Source: Nitrososphaerota archaeon
GTDB taxonomy: Archaea > Thermoproteota > Nitrososphaeria > Nitrososphaerales > Nitrosopumilaceae
Length of the DNA stretch: 8,144 bases
Assembly: GCA_016200035.1 (NCBI GenBank)
Contig: JACQFM010000173.1
Coordinates: 1 to 8,144 of the forward strand
Direction: 5' to 3'
Positions within the stretch are counted from its first letter, which is position 1. Each line of letters opens with the position of its first letter. A program made the translations under genes and the position numbers. Shown here in pieces: positions 1 to 5,135 of this stretch. A model generated the notes under the pieces. The model was not told the DNA's origin and did not search any database. It was given only the letters and a program-made list of their open reading frames with translations.

Positions 1-1204
1 CAATGAGCACGATATCGGCATCGGAGCCCTTTTGGAGGCTTCCCTTTTTGGGAAATATTCCAAATATTTTTGCAGCTCTCATGCTTGTCAGCTCCATAAG
101 TTGTTGAAGAGTCATCCTGCCTTTGTTTACACCTTCACTAATCAACATTGGCAACATTGTTCCAAGTCCAGGAAAGCCAGAAAGTGCATCCCATATACTA
201 TTTCCTGCCAATTTTAGCTTTAGCTGATTAGCAACATGATCTGTTCCCATGCAATCAATCTGACCACTTCTTATGTTATTCCATATAGCATCGACATCTT
301 TGGCACTTCTAATTGGAGGCATTACCTTTGCAAGATATCCTTGCTGTGATTCATATGATAATGTTAGATAGTGTGGGCATGTTTCCACATAGATCTTTGT
401 ACCATTCTTTTTTTCATCCATAATTGCGTTCATGGCACCATGTGAACCGATATGAACAAAGTATAAAGTACAGCCAGTCTTTTTTGCTATCTTAGATATT
501 GTTCTTATAGATTTGACTTCAGATTCTACAGATCTGCTTTCTGACCATGCAGCAAGTCCATCCTTATTTTTTTCTCTCCCTTCCCTCATGCCACACGAGC
601 ACATTTGATAGTCCTCTGCATGAACTAAAACAGGGCAACCTAAAGCCGCAGCATTTGTAACTACTTTTTCAACAATCTCCGCGTTTACTTTCACCTTGTC
701 CTCTTGCAAGGAACTAGCTCCAGGTTTCATGTCCATGTAAACATGTCCGACGTCGTCACCCAAATTCATGTAAATCTTAAATGAGCTAATTCCTCTTCTA
801 GTACAGAATTCCATTTCGTCTATTTGCTCTTTTTTAAGTATCGAAGCATGTATTGCGTAGTCAACATAATGTGAACCATCACTTTTGGAGAGATGCAGAT
901 CAAGAAGTCTCTTGTAAGAACCTCCTAGTCTGAGCATCCTCATGATAGTTGTAACTCCTCCTAGTGCTGCAACTCGTGACTCTGTTACTGCTGCTTCTTC
1001 TATTGGGGAGTATACTCCATAATGCACGTGCGGATCAATTGCACCTGGCATTGAGACCAATCCCATGGCGTTGATTTTATTGCTGCATGGAGGAGTTTCA
1101 GTTGTTAATGCAACAATTTTACCATCATCAATTACAATGTTTTTCTCTACGACGCCGGTTGGTAGAACTACATGTGTATCGGTTATTACTGAATCAAAAG
1201 TCAT
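1..1204 (-). CDS. Cyclic amidohydrolase, dihydropyrimidinase/dihydroorotase superfamily (3' end cut by window edge)
   Basis: About 401 codons read from an ATG at 1204 without a stop to the left edge, so the last part of the protein is missing. The metal-site pattern of the cyclic amidohydrolases is visible: His59-x-His61 in DPHVHYG, a probable carboxylated Lys143 in SSFKIYMN, His195 in LVHAED, His251 in YFVHIGSHG, and Asp322 in GTDH. Family members hydrolyse cyclic amide bonds (dihydropyrimidines, hydantoins, allantoin, dihydroorotate) at a binuclear metal centre in the cytoplasm. The region around residues 220-345 (SRSVESEV, ETCPHYL, GFPGLGTMLPML) resembles dihydropyrimidinase/hydantoinase more than classic PyrC. 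Dihydroorotase remains possible, and the exact substrate cannot be read from sequence. The start is supported by an AT-rich box centred about 27 nt upstream. The gene is divergent from the tRNA, 78 bp away. Confidence 0.85.
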   Translation of the reverse strand, partial: MTFDSVITDTHVVLPTGVVEKNIVIDDGKIVALTTETPPCSNKINAMGLVSMPGAIDPHVHYGVYSPIEEAAVTESRVAALGGVTTIMRMLRLGGSYKRLLDLHLSKSDGSHYVDYAIHASILKKEQIDEMEFCTRRGISSFKIYMNLGDDVGHVYMDMKPGASSLQEDKVKVNAEIVEKVVTNAAALGCPVLVHAEDYQMCSCGMREGREKNKDGLAAWSESRSVESEVKSIRTISKIAKKTGCTLYFVHIGSHGAMNAIMDEKKNGTKIYVETCPHYLTLSYESQQGYLAKVMPPIRSAKDVDAIWNNIRSGQIDCMGTDHVANQLKLKLAGNSIWDALSGFPGLGTMLPMLISEGVNKGRMTLQQLMELTSMRAAKIFGIFPKKGSLQKGSDADIVLI

Positions 1205-1225
1205 TATTGGTTTTGTTCTGAACCC

Positions 1226-1238
1226 GGTATTATTCTTT
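1226..1238 (-). promoter_or_regulatory. Putative TATA box of the amidohydrolase gene
   Basis: On the minus strand this reads AAAGAATAATACC. It is centred roughly 27 nt before the ATG at 1204, the spacing expected for a leaderless archaeal transcript. It was found by position and base composition only. Confidence 0.4.
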
Positions 1239-1244
1239 GAGAGT

Positions 1245-1258
1245 AAATGAATAAAAAC
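1245..1258 (+). promoter_or_regulatory. Putative TATA box of tRNA-Ala
   Basis: The AT-rich stretch AAATGAATAAAAAC is centred about 30 nt before the first tRNA base. That fits an archaeal TATA element serving a tRNA with a short 5' leader. The call rests on spacing and composition. Confidence 0.4.
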
Positions 1259-1282
1259 AGAGGAGATTCTTGATAAGAAAAG

Positions 1283-1355
1283 GGGCCGGTAGTCTAGTGG
1301 TAGTGATGCCGCGTTCGCAACGCGGATGTCGGGGGTTCAAATCCCCCTCGGTCCA
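1283..1355 (+). tRNA. tRNA-Ala, anticodon CGC
   Basis: A 73-nt cloverleaf without intron. The acceptor stem is GGGCCGG against TCGGTCC with discriminator A73. The D arm follows at 1292-1308, with GGT in the loop. The anticodon stem is CCGCG/CGCGG and its loop TTCGCAA places anticodon CGC at 1316-1318. The T arm is GGGGG-TTCAAAT-CCCCC. Pair G3:U70 (1285 with 1352), the alanine identity element, agrees with the anticodon, which reads GCG codons. The 3' CCA is not encoded and would be added post-transcriptionally, as in many archaea. The D stem is imperfect, with a terminal U-U mismatch. Confidence 0.96.
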
Positions 1356-1366
1356 CTAACCAGAAA

Positions 1367-1377
1367 ACAATATACGG
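1367..1377 (+). promoter_or_regulatory. Possible TATA box of the 1390 zinc-ribbon gene
   Basis: ACAATATACG lies between the tRNA 3' end and the gene. Its centre is about 27 nt before the second in-frame ATG (1399) rather than the first (1390). If this is the promoter, a leaderless mRNA would favour the shorter 123-residue protein. Co-transcription with the tRNA is the alternative. Confidence 0.3.
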
Positions 1378-1389
1378 CTATCTACAATA

Positions 1390-1770
1390 ATGAATTTCAT
1401 GAAAGTGTTTAATGGAAAAGCGGCAGCGCAGGATTACATGTCGAATCATACTTTAACCTTTTCCACTCCAGAACTTACCCTAACAAGGTTTGCATTTTGG
1501 CTTGGCGATATGATATCAGATCCAAAAAATCCAGGTCAGACTGTTCCAAGAATAATGGCATTTGTTGAAGAGAAAGATTTTGCACCAGTACCAATTATAG
1601 ACGATGAAACCTTTGTTCCCACCGGTGCCATTAGATCAAGTGGTGGAGTATATGGTGGTCTCAAAACTGAATCTGGATCTGAAACAAAATTCTGTTCAGA
1701 ATGTGGAGTCAAGCTTTCATTGAATGCCAAATTCTGTACTGAATGTGGTACAACCCAAGACCAATCATAA
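1390..1770 (+). CDS. Small zinc-ribbon protein of unknown function
   Basis: A 126-residue protein that I do not recognise by name. Residues 1-92 are a mixed domain without obvious motifs, with no signal peptide and no membrane segment. The C-terminus carries a compact zinc ribbon built from two CxxCG knuckles: Cys102/Cys105 (KFCSECG) and Cys116/Cys119 (KFCTECG). Four-Cys ribbons of this size bind one zinc and commonly mediate protein or nucleic-acid contacts; the role here is unknown. The two knuckles are near copies at DNA level (1687-1706 and 1729-1748, 18 of 20 bases identical). A second ATG at 1399 (MKVFNGK) is an equally good start and fits the TATA spacing better. The gene begins 34 nt after the tRNA and converges on another zinc-ribbon gene. 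Confidence 0.75.
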   Translation: MNFMKVFNGKAAAQDYMSNHTLTFSTPELTLTRFAFWLGDMISDPKNPGQTVPRIMAFVEEKDFAPVPIIDDETFVPTGAIRSSGGVYGGLKTESGSETKFCSECGVKLSLNAKFCTECGTTQDQS

Positions 1771-1862
1771 CTGAAGTTTTAGTTACAACGAATTAATTTT
1801 ATTTCCTTTCGAACTCACATTATTGAATTTTATTTCCACATTTTGTACAGAATTTGGCATTC
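1722..1862. repeat. 27-bp imperfect inverted repeat in the 3' ends of two convergent zinc-ribbon genes
   Basis: Arm 1 (1722-1748) and arm 2 (1836-1862, inverted) match at 25 of 27 positions and are separated by 87 bp. Each arm encodes the last zinc knuckle of its gene (NAKFCT-x-CG), one on each strand. A read-through transcript from either strand could fold into a long stem. The identity exceeds what shared amino acids alone demand, because synonymous positions also match. Confidence 0.85.
1790..1810 (+). terminator. T-rich putative terminator between convergent genes
   Basis: The stretch after the stop at 1770 includes AATTAATTTTATTTCCTTTC. Archaeal termination relies mainly on such U-rich tracts. 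No hairpin is needed and no compact one is seen, although a longer inverted repeat flanks this site. Confidence 0.35.
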
Positions 1863-2347
1863 GATCTTACAGGTGAACCACAAGATGAACAAGTAGAACC
1901 TCCTGTTTTAGTAGCAGGCATAAGAGCTGGATCAGGGGTAGGAAGCATTCCCGGTTTGCTAAAGGCAGAAGCTGCAGAAATAATCGAAGGAGGATGACCA
2001 GCCATAGTCGCAGCTGTAACATGACCTGGTGGCTGAACCATACCAAAACCTGCCATGCCAGCTGGCACCGAGCCAGTTACGGAAGTAGTTCCCATAGCTC
2101 GGCCCCCAACAATTTTATCCAATGTTTTTTTTAGTTCAAAAATTACTTTAACAGCAAGGAATTCCAGCGCCGAATAAGCAACTACATAATCCCCAAGTTT
2201 CTCAAAAAAATTTTTGTCAGAGAGTTTCCCTTGTTTGTAAAGATTGTTAGCGTCAAGAAATGATTCATAGTATCCTTGTGAATCGTCTAACAAACCCTGA
2301 AGCTTATCAAATAGAAGATTGAGGGTGTCTACGTCTCCAAACGACAT
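1820..2347 (-). CDS. Zinc-ribbon protein with helical N-terminal domain, unknown function
   Basis: A 175-residue protein with three visible parts. Residues 1-80 look alpha-helical and amphipathic (LFDKLQGLLDDSQGYYESF, then EFLAVKVIFELKKTLDKIV). A flexible Gly/Ala/Pro/Met-rich linker covers about 85-150. A C-terminal zinc ribbon has Cys153/Cys156 and Cys167/Cys170 (CSSCG...FCTKCG). There is no signal peptide and no clear membrane helix. The layout of helical module, disordered linker and small ribbon suggests a scaffold or adaptor, but this is inference and no function is assigned. It lies downstream of thioredoxin on the same strand, 68 nt after the thioredoxin stop, with its own AT-rich promoter-like element, and converges on the 1390 gene. 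Its last knuckle is almost identical in DNA to that of the neighbour. Confidence 0.75.
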   Translation of the reverse strand: MSFGDVDTLNLLFDKLQGLLDDSQGYYESFLDANNLYKQGKLSDKNFFEKLGDYVVAYSALEFLAVKVIFELKKTLDKIVGGRAMGTTSVTGSVPAGMAGFGMVQPPGHVTAATMAGHPPSIISAASAFSKPGMLPTPDPALMPATKTGGSTCSSCGSPVRSNAKFCTKCGNKIQ

Positions 2348-2368
2348 ATAAAAGGTTTCTCTGCCCGT

Positions 2369-2383
2369 TATTAATTATTTTAG
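2369..2383 (-). promoter_or_regulatory. Putative TATA box of the 1820-2347 gene
   Basis: On the minus strand this reads CTAAAATAATTAATA. It is centred about 28 nt before the ATG at 2347, consistent with a leaderless transcript. Confidence 0.4.
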
Positions 2384-2386
2384 ATT

Positions 2387-2420
2387 AAAAAATCGTAGCC
2401 TAAGGTTTTTCAGACCTAGA
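2387..2420 (-). terminator. Possible terminator of thioredoxin
   Basis: Just at the thioredoxin stop codon, CTAGGT can pair with ACCTTAG (one bulge). A run of six T on the minus strand (2392-2387) follows about 10 nt later. The stem is weak; the U-tract is the more persuasive element. Confidence 0.35.
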
Positions 2421-2748
2421 TTTTTGCGAGAGCATTTTCAATCATTTTTTTGTACGAATCCTTCGAAGCTGCTCCTACTTGCTGGGCGATTATTTCCCCT
2501 TTATTGAATATGGCTAGTGTCGGTATACTAAAGATGTTGTACTTTGACGCAAGTTCACCGCTTTCATCTACGTTTACCTTCACGAAGTTTACCTTGCCAT
2601 CATACTCCCCGGCAAGTTCTTCAACTACGGGACCAACCATCCTACAAGGTCCACACCATTCTGCCCAGAAGTCGGCGAAGACAGGCAGTTGCGATTGCAT
2701 TACTTCCGTCTGCCAGCTCTTTGTATTAACCGGTTTTGCGTTTGTCAT
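2416..2748 (-). CDS. trxA: Thioredoxin
   Basis: A 110-residue single-domain thioredoxin, the normal family length. It reduces disulfides of cytoplasmic proteins and is itself recycled by a thioredoxin reductase, which is not in this window. The active site is WCGPC, with Cys32 as probable nucleophile and Cys35 as resolving Cys. The buried Asp26 (ADFWAEWC) and the cis-proline Pro76 (SIPTL) are both present. There is no signal peptide, so it is cytosolic. The ATG at 2748 gives the standard short N-terminal helix and has an AT-rich box upstream. The gene is in tandem with the helicase upstream (67 bp after the end of the helicase's extended frame) and a zinc-ribbon gene downstream. Zinc-ribbon cysteines could be redox substrates, but that is only a guess from adjacency. 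Confidence 0.95.
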   Translation of the reverse strand: MTNAKPVNTKSWQTEVMQSQLPVFADFWAEWCGPCRMVGPVVEELAGEYDGKVNFVKVNVDESGELASKYNIFSIPTLAIFNKGEIIAQQVGAASKDSYKKMIENALAKI

Positions 2749-2775
2749 TTTACCAGATTTTTTAAGATGTAAGAG

Positions 2776-2789
2776 CCATAAATATGTTA
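2776..2789 (-). promoter_or_regulatory. Putative TATA box of thioredoxin
   Basis: On the minus strand this reads TAACATATTTATGG, about 34 nt before the ATG, giving a predicted 5' leader of only a few bases. A second AT-rich palindrome (AAATATATTT, 2804-2813) lies further upstream and is an alternative. Confidence 0.4.
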
Positions 2790-2815
2790 ACCGTTTTTTT
2801 CTAAATATATTTAAA

Positions 2816-2953
2816 TTACCAACGACTTTTTAATCCGTAATAGTTTTTGTTATGGTTACTCCTTTCACCATAATTTTTTCGACCACCATATCTCCTTTCT
2901 CCACCACCGTATCTACGTCCGTGTTGATTGCCTCTAAAGCCATGAACTCTTTG
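2816..2953 (-). other. In-frame RGG-type C-terminal tail of the helicase, behind a TGA stop
   Basis: Directly after the helicase TGA (2956-2954) the same frame stays open for 45 codons (2953-2819) and ends in TAA (2818-2816). The encoded peptide is strongly biased: 10 Gly, 9 Arg, 5 Tyr and 3 Lys, with only 2 acidic residues, including HGFRG, GRRYGGGERRYGGR and KNYGER. Basic Gly/Arg-rich tails of this kind are the usual C-terminal extension of DEAD-box RNA helicases and add non-specific RNA binding. The simplest reading is that this is the original end of the helicase, cut off by one CGA-to-TGA change or a sequencing error, or else reached by readthrough. With it, the protein would be about 429 residues. 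Confidence 0.75.
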
Positions 2954-4105
2954 TCATACTTCCCTCTTCAGTGAATCTGGAATTTTGATTTCAATTCCTA
3001 ACACCTTATTGAGATCGGTCATCTTCACTTTCGTCTGAGCTGCAATAGCTCTGAAGTCACCTATTGATGAGTATGACACAAGGGTAATTGCTCTTCCTTT
3101 TCCGCCTGCTCTTGCAGTCCTACCAATACGATGGAAGTATACCAAGTCTTGGTTTGGAACATCATAATTTATGACAAGGGCCACTTCTGGCACGTCAATG
3201 CCCCTTGCGGCTACATCAGTTGCGACCAATACATCAGCCTTGCCCTTTTTGAACAGATACATTGATTTATCTCTTCGAAATTGTGACATGTCACCCTGAA
3301 TAGATACGATGTTAAAGTTAGCCTTTGATAGTTCATGTGCAACAAGTCTTGTTCTATCCTTTGTTGAGCAGAAAACTATTGTCTGACCGTTTCTATTTTC
3401 CTTTATAAATTTGATTAAAAAGTTCATCTTTTCTCTATCTCGAATAACAAGAAATGCTTGATCTATTCCCTCACCACTTAGGTCATCAGAATCTATGAAT
3501 ATTTGCTGCGGGTTCTTCATGTATTTTTCCGCTAATCTTAAGATTTCAGCAGGCATTGTAGCTGAGAAGAGTGATGTTACTCTTTCTTCTGGAACTAGAT
3601 CTAGTATGAATTTTATATCATCTATAAATCCCATATCCAGCATAGTATCTGCCTCGTCAAGCACCACAAATTTTATGTCATTTAACTCGATCGAACCACG
3701 TTTTAGATGATCAATAAGTCTACCTGGAGTTGCAACAACAACCTCTACACCTCTTTCAAGATCTTTTAGCTGGACGTTAATGCTTTGTCCACCGTATATG
3801 GTAGTATTTCTAATACCCGCGTATTTTGCAAACTTGATAATCTCTCCTGAAATCTGCACAGCAAGCTCTCTTGTTGGCGCAAGTATCAAAGCTTGTATTC
3901 CACCTTTAGGAACAATATTTTGCAGTATTGGTATAGAAAATGCCGCTGTCTTACCTGTTCCTGTGTGTGCTTGACCTATTACGTCCTGACCAGAAAGCAA
4001 AACAGGAATTGCTGCCGCTTGGATTGGAAATGTTTCGAGGAAATTCATATCCCTTATTCCATCTAGTATGGATTTTTTAATCCCTAATTCATCAAACTTT
4101 GTCAA
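2954..4105 (-). CDS. DEAD-box ATP-dependent RNA helicase
   Basis: A 383-residue protein with the complete DEAD-box core, which unwinds short RNA duplexes with ATP (ribosome assembly, RNA turnover, cold adaptation). All motifs are present in order: Q motif (Phe4...Gln29), I AHTGTGKT (46-53), Ia PTREL (78-82), Ib TPGR (126-129), II DEAD (150-153), III SAT (181-183), IV IVFCSTK (243-249), V ATDVAARGID (295-304) and VI HRIGRTARAG (325-334). The start is a TTG at 4105. No other in-frame start precedes it, because TGA lies 3 codons upstream, and the next in-frame ATG (residue 20) would cut the Q motif. A TGA ends the frame just after the core, while an RGG-type tail continues in frame behind it. 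The leader contains a 10-bp hairpin, suggesting post-transcriptional control like that known for other cold-responsive helicases (inference). Confidence 0.95.
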   Translation of the reverse strand: MTKFDELGIKKSILDGIRDMNFLETFPIQAAAIPVLLSGQDVIGQAHTGTGKTAAFSIPILQNIVPKGGIQALILAPTRELAVQISGEIIKFAKYAGIRNTTIYGGQSINVQLKDLERGVEVVVATPGRLIDHLKRGSIELNDIKFVVLDEADTMLDMGFIDDIKFILDLVPEERVTSLFSATMPAEILRLAEKYMKNPQQIFIDSDDLSGEGIDQAFLVIRDREKMNFLIKFIKENRNGQTIVFCSTKDRTRLVAHELSKANFNIVSIQGDMSQFRRDKSMYLFKKGKADVLVATDVAARGIDVPEVALVINYDVPNQDLVYFHRIGRTARAGGKGRAITLVSYSSIGDFRAIAAQTKVKMTDLNKVLGIEIKIPDSLKREV

Positions 4106-4145
4106 TTTTTTTCATCTTTCTTAAGCAATGACAGAGAAAGCTCAT
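4092..4145 (-). other. Short ORF in the helicase leader overlapping its start
   Basis: An ATG at 4145 opens 17 codons (MSFLCHCLRKMKKIDKV) ending in TGA at 4092, overlapping the helicase TTG start by 14 nt in another frame. It runs through seven A (4112-4106). Loss of one A would fuse it, or its internal ATG at 4115, to the helicase frame as MKKLTKFDEL. It may be a leader ORF, chance, or a sign of a length error in the A run. Confidence 0.3.
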
Positions 4146-4151
4146 TGCTTA
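4122..4151 (-). promoter_or_regulatory. 10-bp perfect hairpin in the putative helicase 5' leader
   Basis: TAAGCAATGA (4122-4131) and TCATTGCTTA (4142-4151) are perfect reverse complements around a 10-nt loop. The stem ends 16 nt before the TTG start. In the minus-strand RNA the loop contains CUUUCU, complementary to the AGAAAG immediately after the stem. This could act as a translation-control element or RNA thermometer. It could also be a DNA operator for a dimeric regulator. Confidence 0.5.
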
Positions 4152-4157
4152 TTCCGT

Positions 4158-4171
4158 CATCATTTTTGATG
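4158..4171. repeat. Second small inverted repeat upstream of the helicase
   Basis: CATCA-TTTT-TGATG is a perfect 5-bp stem with a 4-nt loop, seven bases from the larger hairpin. If transcribed, it would give two tandem hairpins in the helicase leader. Alone it could be chance in AT-rich DNA. Confidence 0.35.
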
Positions 4172-4205
4172 TTTTAGCTCAGTTTTTTGCGTCTAATAAC
4201 CCTTT

Positions 4206-4219
4206 CCAAAATATTCAAG
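4206..4219 (-). promoter_or_regulatory. Possible TATA box of the helicase gene
   Basis: On the minus strand this reads CTTGAATATTTTGG. It would place transcription near 4186 and give a leader of about 80 nt containing both inverted repeats. No TATA-like box sits at the leaderless distance from the TTG, which supports the idea of a leader. Confidence 0.35.
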
Positions 4220-4311
4220 AAAATAATTGTCTTGTTAGAATTTGTACATTGGTTCCTTGCCTAAAGTGGTAATGTCTTGTTGAGCTTTTTGAAAATTGTA
4301 CTTCCTGATAC

Positions 4312-4323
4312 ATACTTAAATGA
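4312..4323 (+). promoter_or_regulatory. Putative TATA box of the PRC-barrel gene
   Basis: ATACTTAAATGA is centred 27 nt before the ATG at 4345, the expected spacing for a leaderless archaeal mRNA. Confidence 0.5.
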
Positions 4324-4344
4324 GTTTTATCATACAACTAATCT

Positions 4345-5082
4345 ATGAGCGCAGAAAGACGACTCAAAAAGCTTAGGGGATCAGGCGGATACGTTATGGC
4401 CTCAGTAACTGATGATCAGCAAAAAAAGGGAAATCTTGGAGGGCCAGATCTGTTCTTGGCACCAGTAGGAAGGCTAGAGCCTGACATTATTTCCAAATAT
4501 CACTGTAATACATGTGAAAAAGACTATGATGGTAGCCCCAAAATAGAATATGAAAATCCAAATGAGCTTGTTTCTGATAATCTAATTCTTTTGGAAAAAG
4601 GGCAATACATATGCACAAACTGTGGTTCCGTTCTTGCAGAATACAGGAATTTTAGCAAGCCTAACCAGGATGTTGATGTAGGCTTGGCAAGACCTCAATC
4701 ACTGGCCAGTCAGATAGTAAGCGAATCTTCGCCTACAAATTATCCATCCATGCAGCCAGACTATTCTAAACAAGTTAGCATTTCTCAGGGAGTTACAAAT
4801 TTCAACTCAATAACTGGCCTGCCTGTGTATGACTCTGATGCACGAAGGGTTGGTGTCGTAAAGCAAATTGGAATACAAAAGGAGCAAGCTGGTGTAGTTC
4901 TTGTTGTCACAAAAAATGATGGTGCAGATATGGTGGTAAAATGGGAGAATATTAAAAAAATTGGTGATGTTGTTCTTTTGGGAGATCAAGCCTCTGGTTC
5001 AGATTCAAAATGCAGCGAATGTGGTTTTGAGAACAAGCCTGACTCCAAGTTTTGTGAAAGCTGTGGTAAGAAATTAAAGTAG
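4345..5082 (+). CDS. PRC-barrel protein with N- and C-terminal zinc-binding modules
   Basis: A 245-residue protein of unknown specific function, with no signal peptide or membrane segment. It has a basic start (AERRLKKLRG). A split Cys4 module follows, with Cys54/Cys57 (CNTC) and Cys90/Cys93 (CTNCG). A polar, Ser/Gln/Pro-rich linker covers about 101-150. A PRC-barrel-like domain spans about 155-214 (SITGLPVYDSDARRVGVVK...WENIKKIGDVVLLG), the fold found in the RimM C-terminus, photosynthetic reaction centre H subunit and the archaeal division protein CdvA. A C-terminal ribbon has Cys223/Cys226 and Cys237/Cys240 (CSECG...CESCG). It is not CdvA itself, which has an N-terminal PRC barrel and a long coiled coil. 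PRC barrels usually dock RNA-processing or membrane partners, so an adaptor role is plausible. A start at Met18 (4396) is possible, but TATA spacing supports 4345. Confidence 0.8.
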   Translation: MSAERRLKKLRGSGGYVMASVTDDQQKKGNLGGPDLFLAPVGRLEPDIISKYHCNTCEKDYDGSPKIEYENPNELVSDNLILLEKGQYICTNCGSVLAEYRNFSKPNQDVDVGLARPQSLASQIVSESSPTNYPSMQPDYSKQVSISQGVTNFNSITGLPVYDSDARRVGVVKQIGIQKEQAGVVLVVTKNDGADMVVKWENIKKIGDVVLLGDQASGSDSKCSECGFENKPDSKFCESCGKKLK

Positions 5083-5098
5083 AATTACGATGTTAAGC

Positions 5099-5112
5099 AA
5101 GATTTATCTTAC
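5099..5112 (+). promoter_or_regulatory. Putative TATA box of signal peptidase
   Basis: AAGATTTATCTTAC is centred about 30 nt before the TTG at 5136. It supports both an independent transcript and the unusual start codon. Confidence 0.45.
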
Positions 5113-5135
5113 GAACTTAGAGGACAAATTGTAGT

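Noticed and set aside
2450..2833. Plus-strand 127-codon open frame over thioredoxin
   Set aside because: It lies antisense to a certain thioredoxin gene and shows no recognisable motif.
2830..2943. A 37-codon minus-strand ORF starting MALEAINTDV overlapping the helicase tail region
   Set aside because: It is a shifted frame of the Gly/Arg-rich tail. The in-frame tail has the family-typical composition, so this ORF is a shadow.
4112..4141. Pseudoknot between hairpin loop CUUUCU and downstream AGAAAG before the helicase start
   Set aside because: With the full 10-bp stem formed there is no linker to span it, so the classical pseudoknot is sterically unlikely. Only a mutually exclusive pairing remains possible.
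4228..4301. Direct repeats TGTCTTGTT (4228, 4273) each followed by TTGTAC (4242, 4296)
   Set aside because: Spacing between the parts differs (14 versus 23 nt) and the repeats are short for AT-rich DNA, so they are not convincing as operators.
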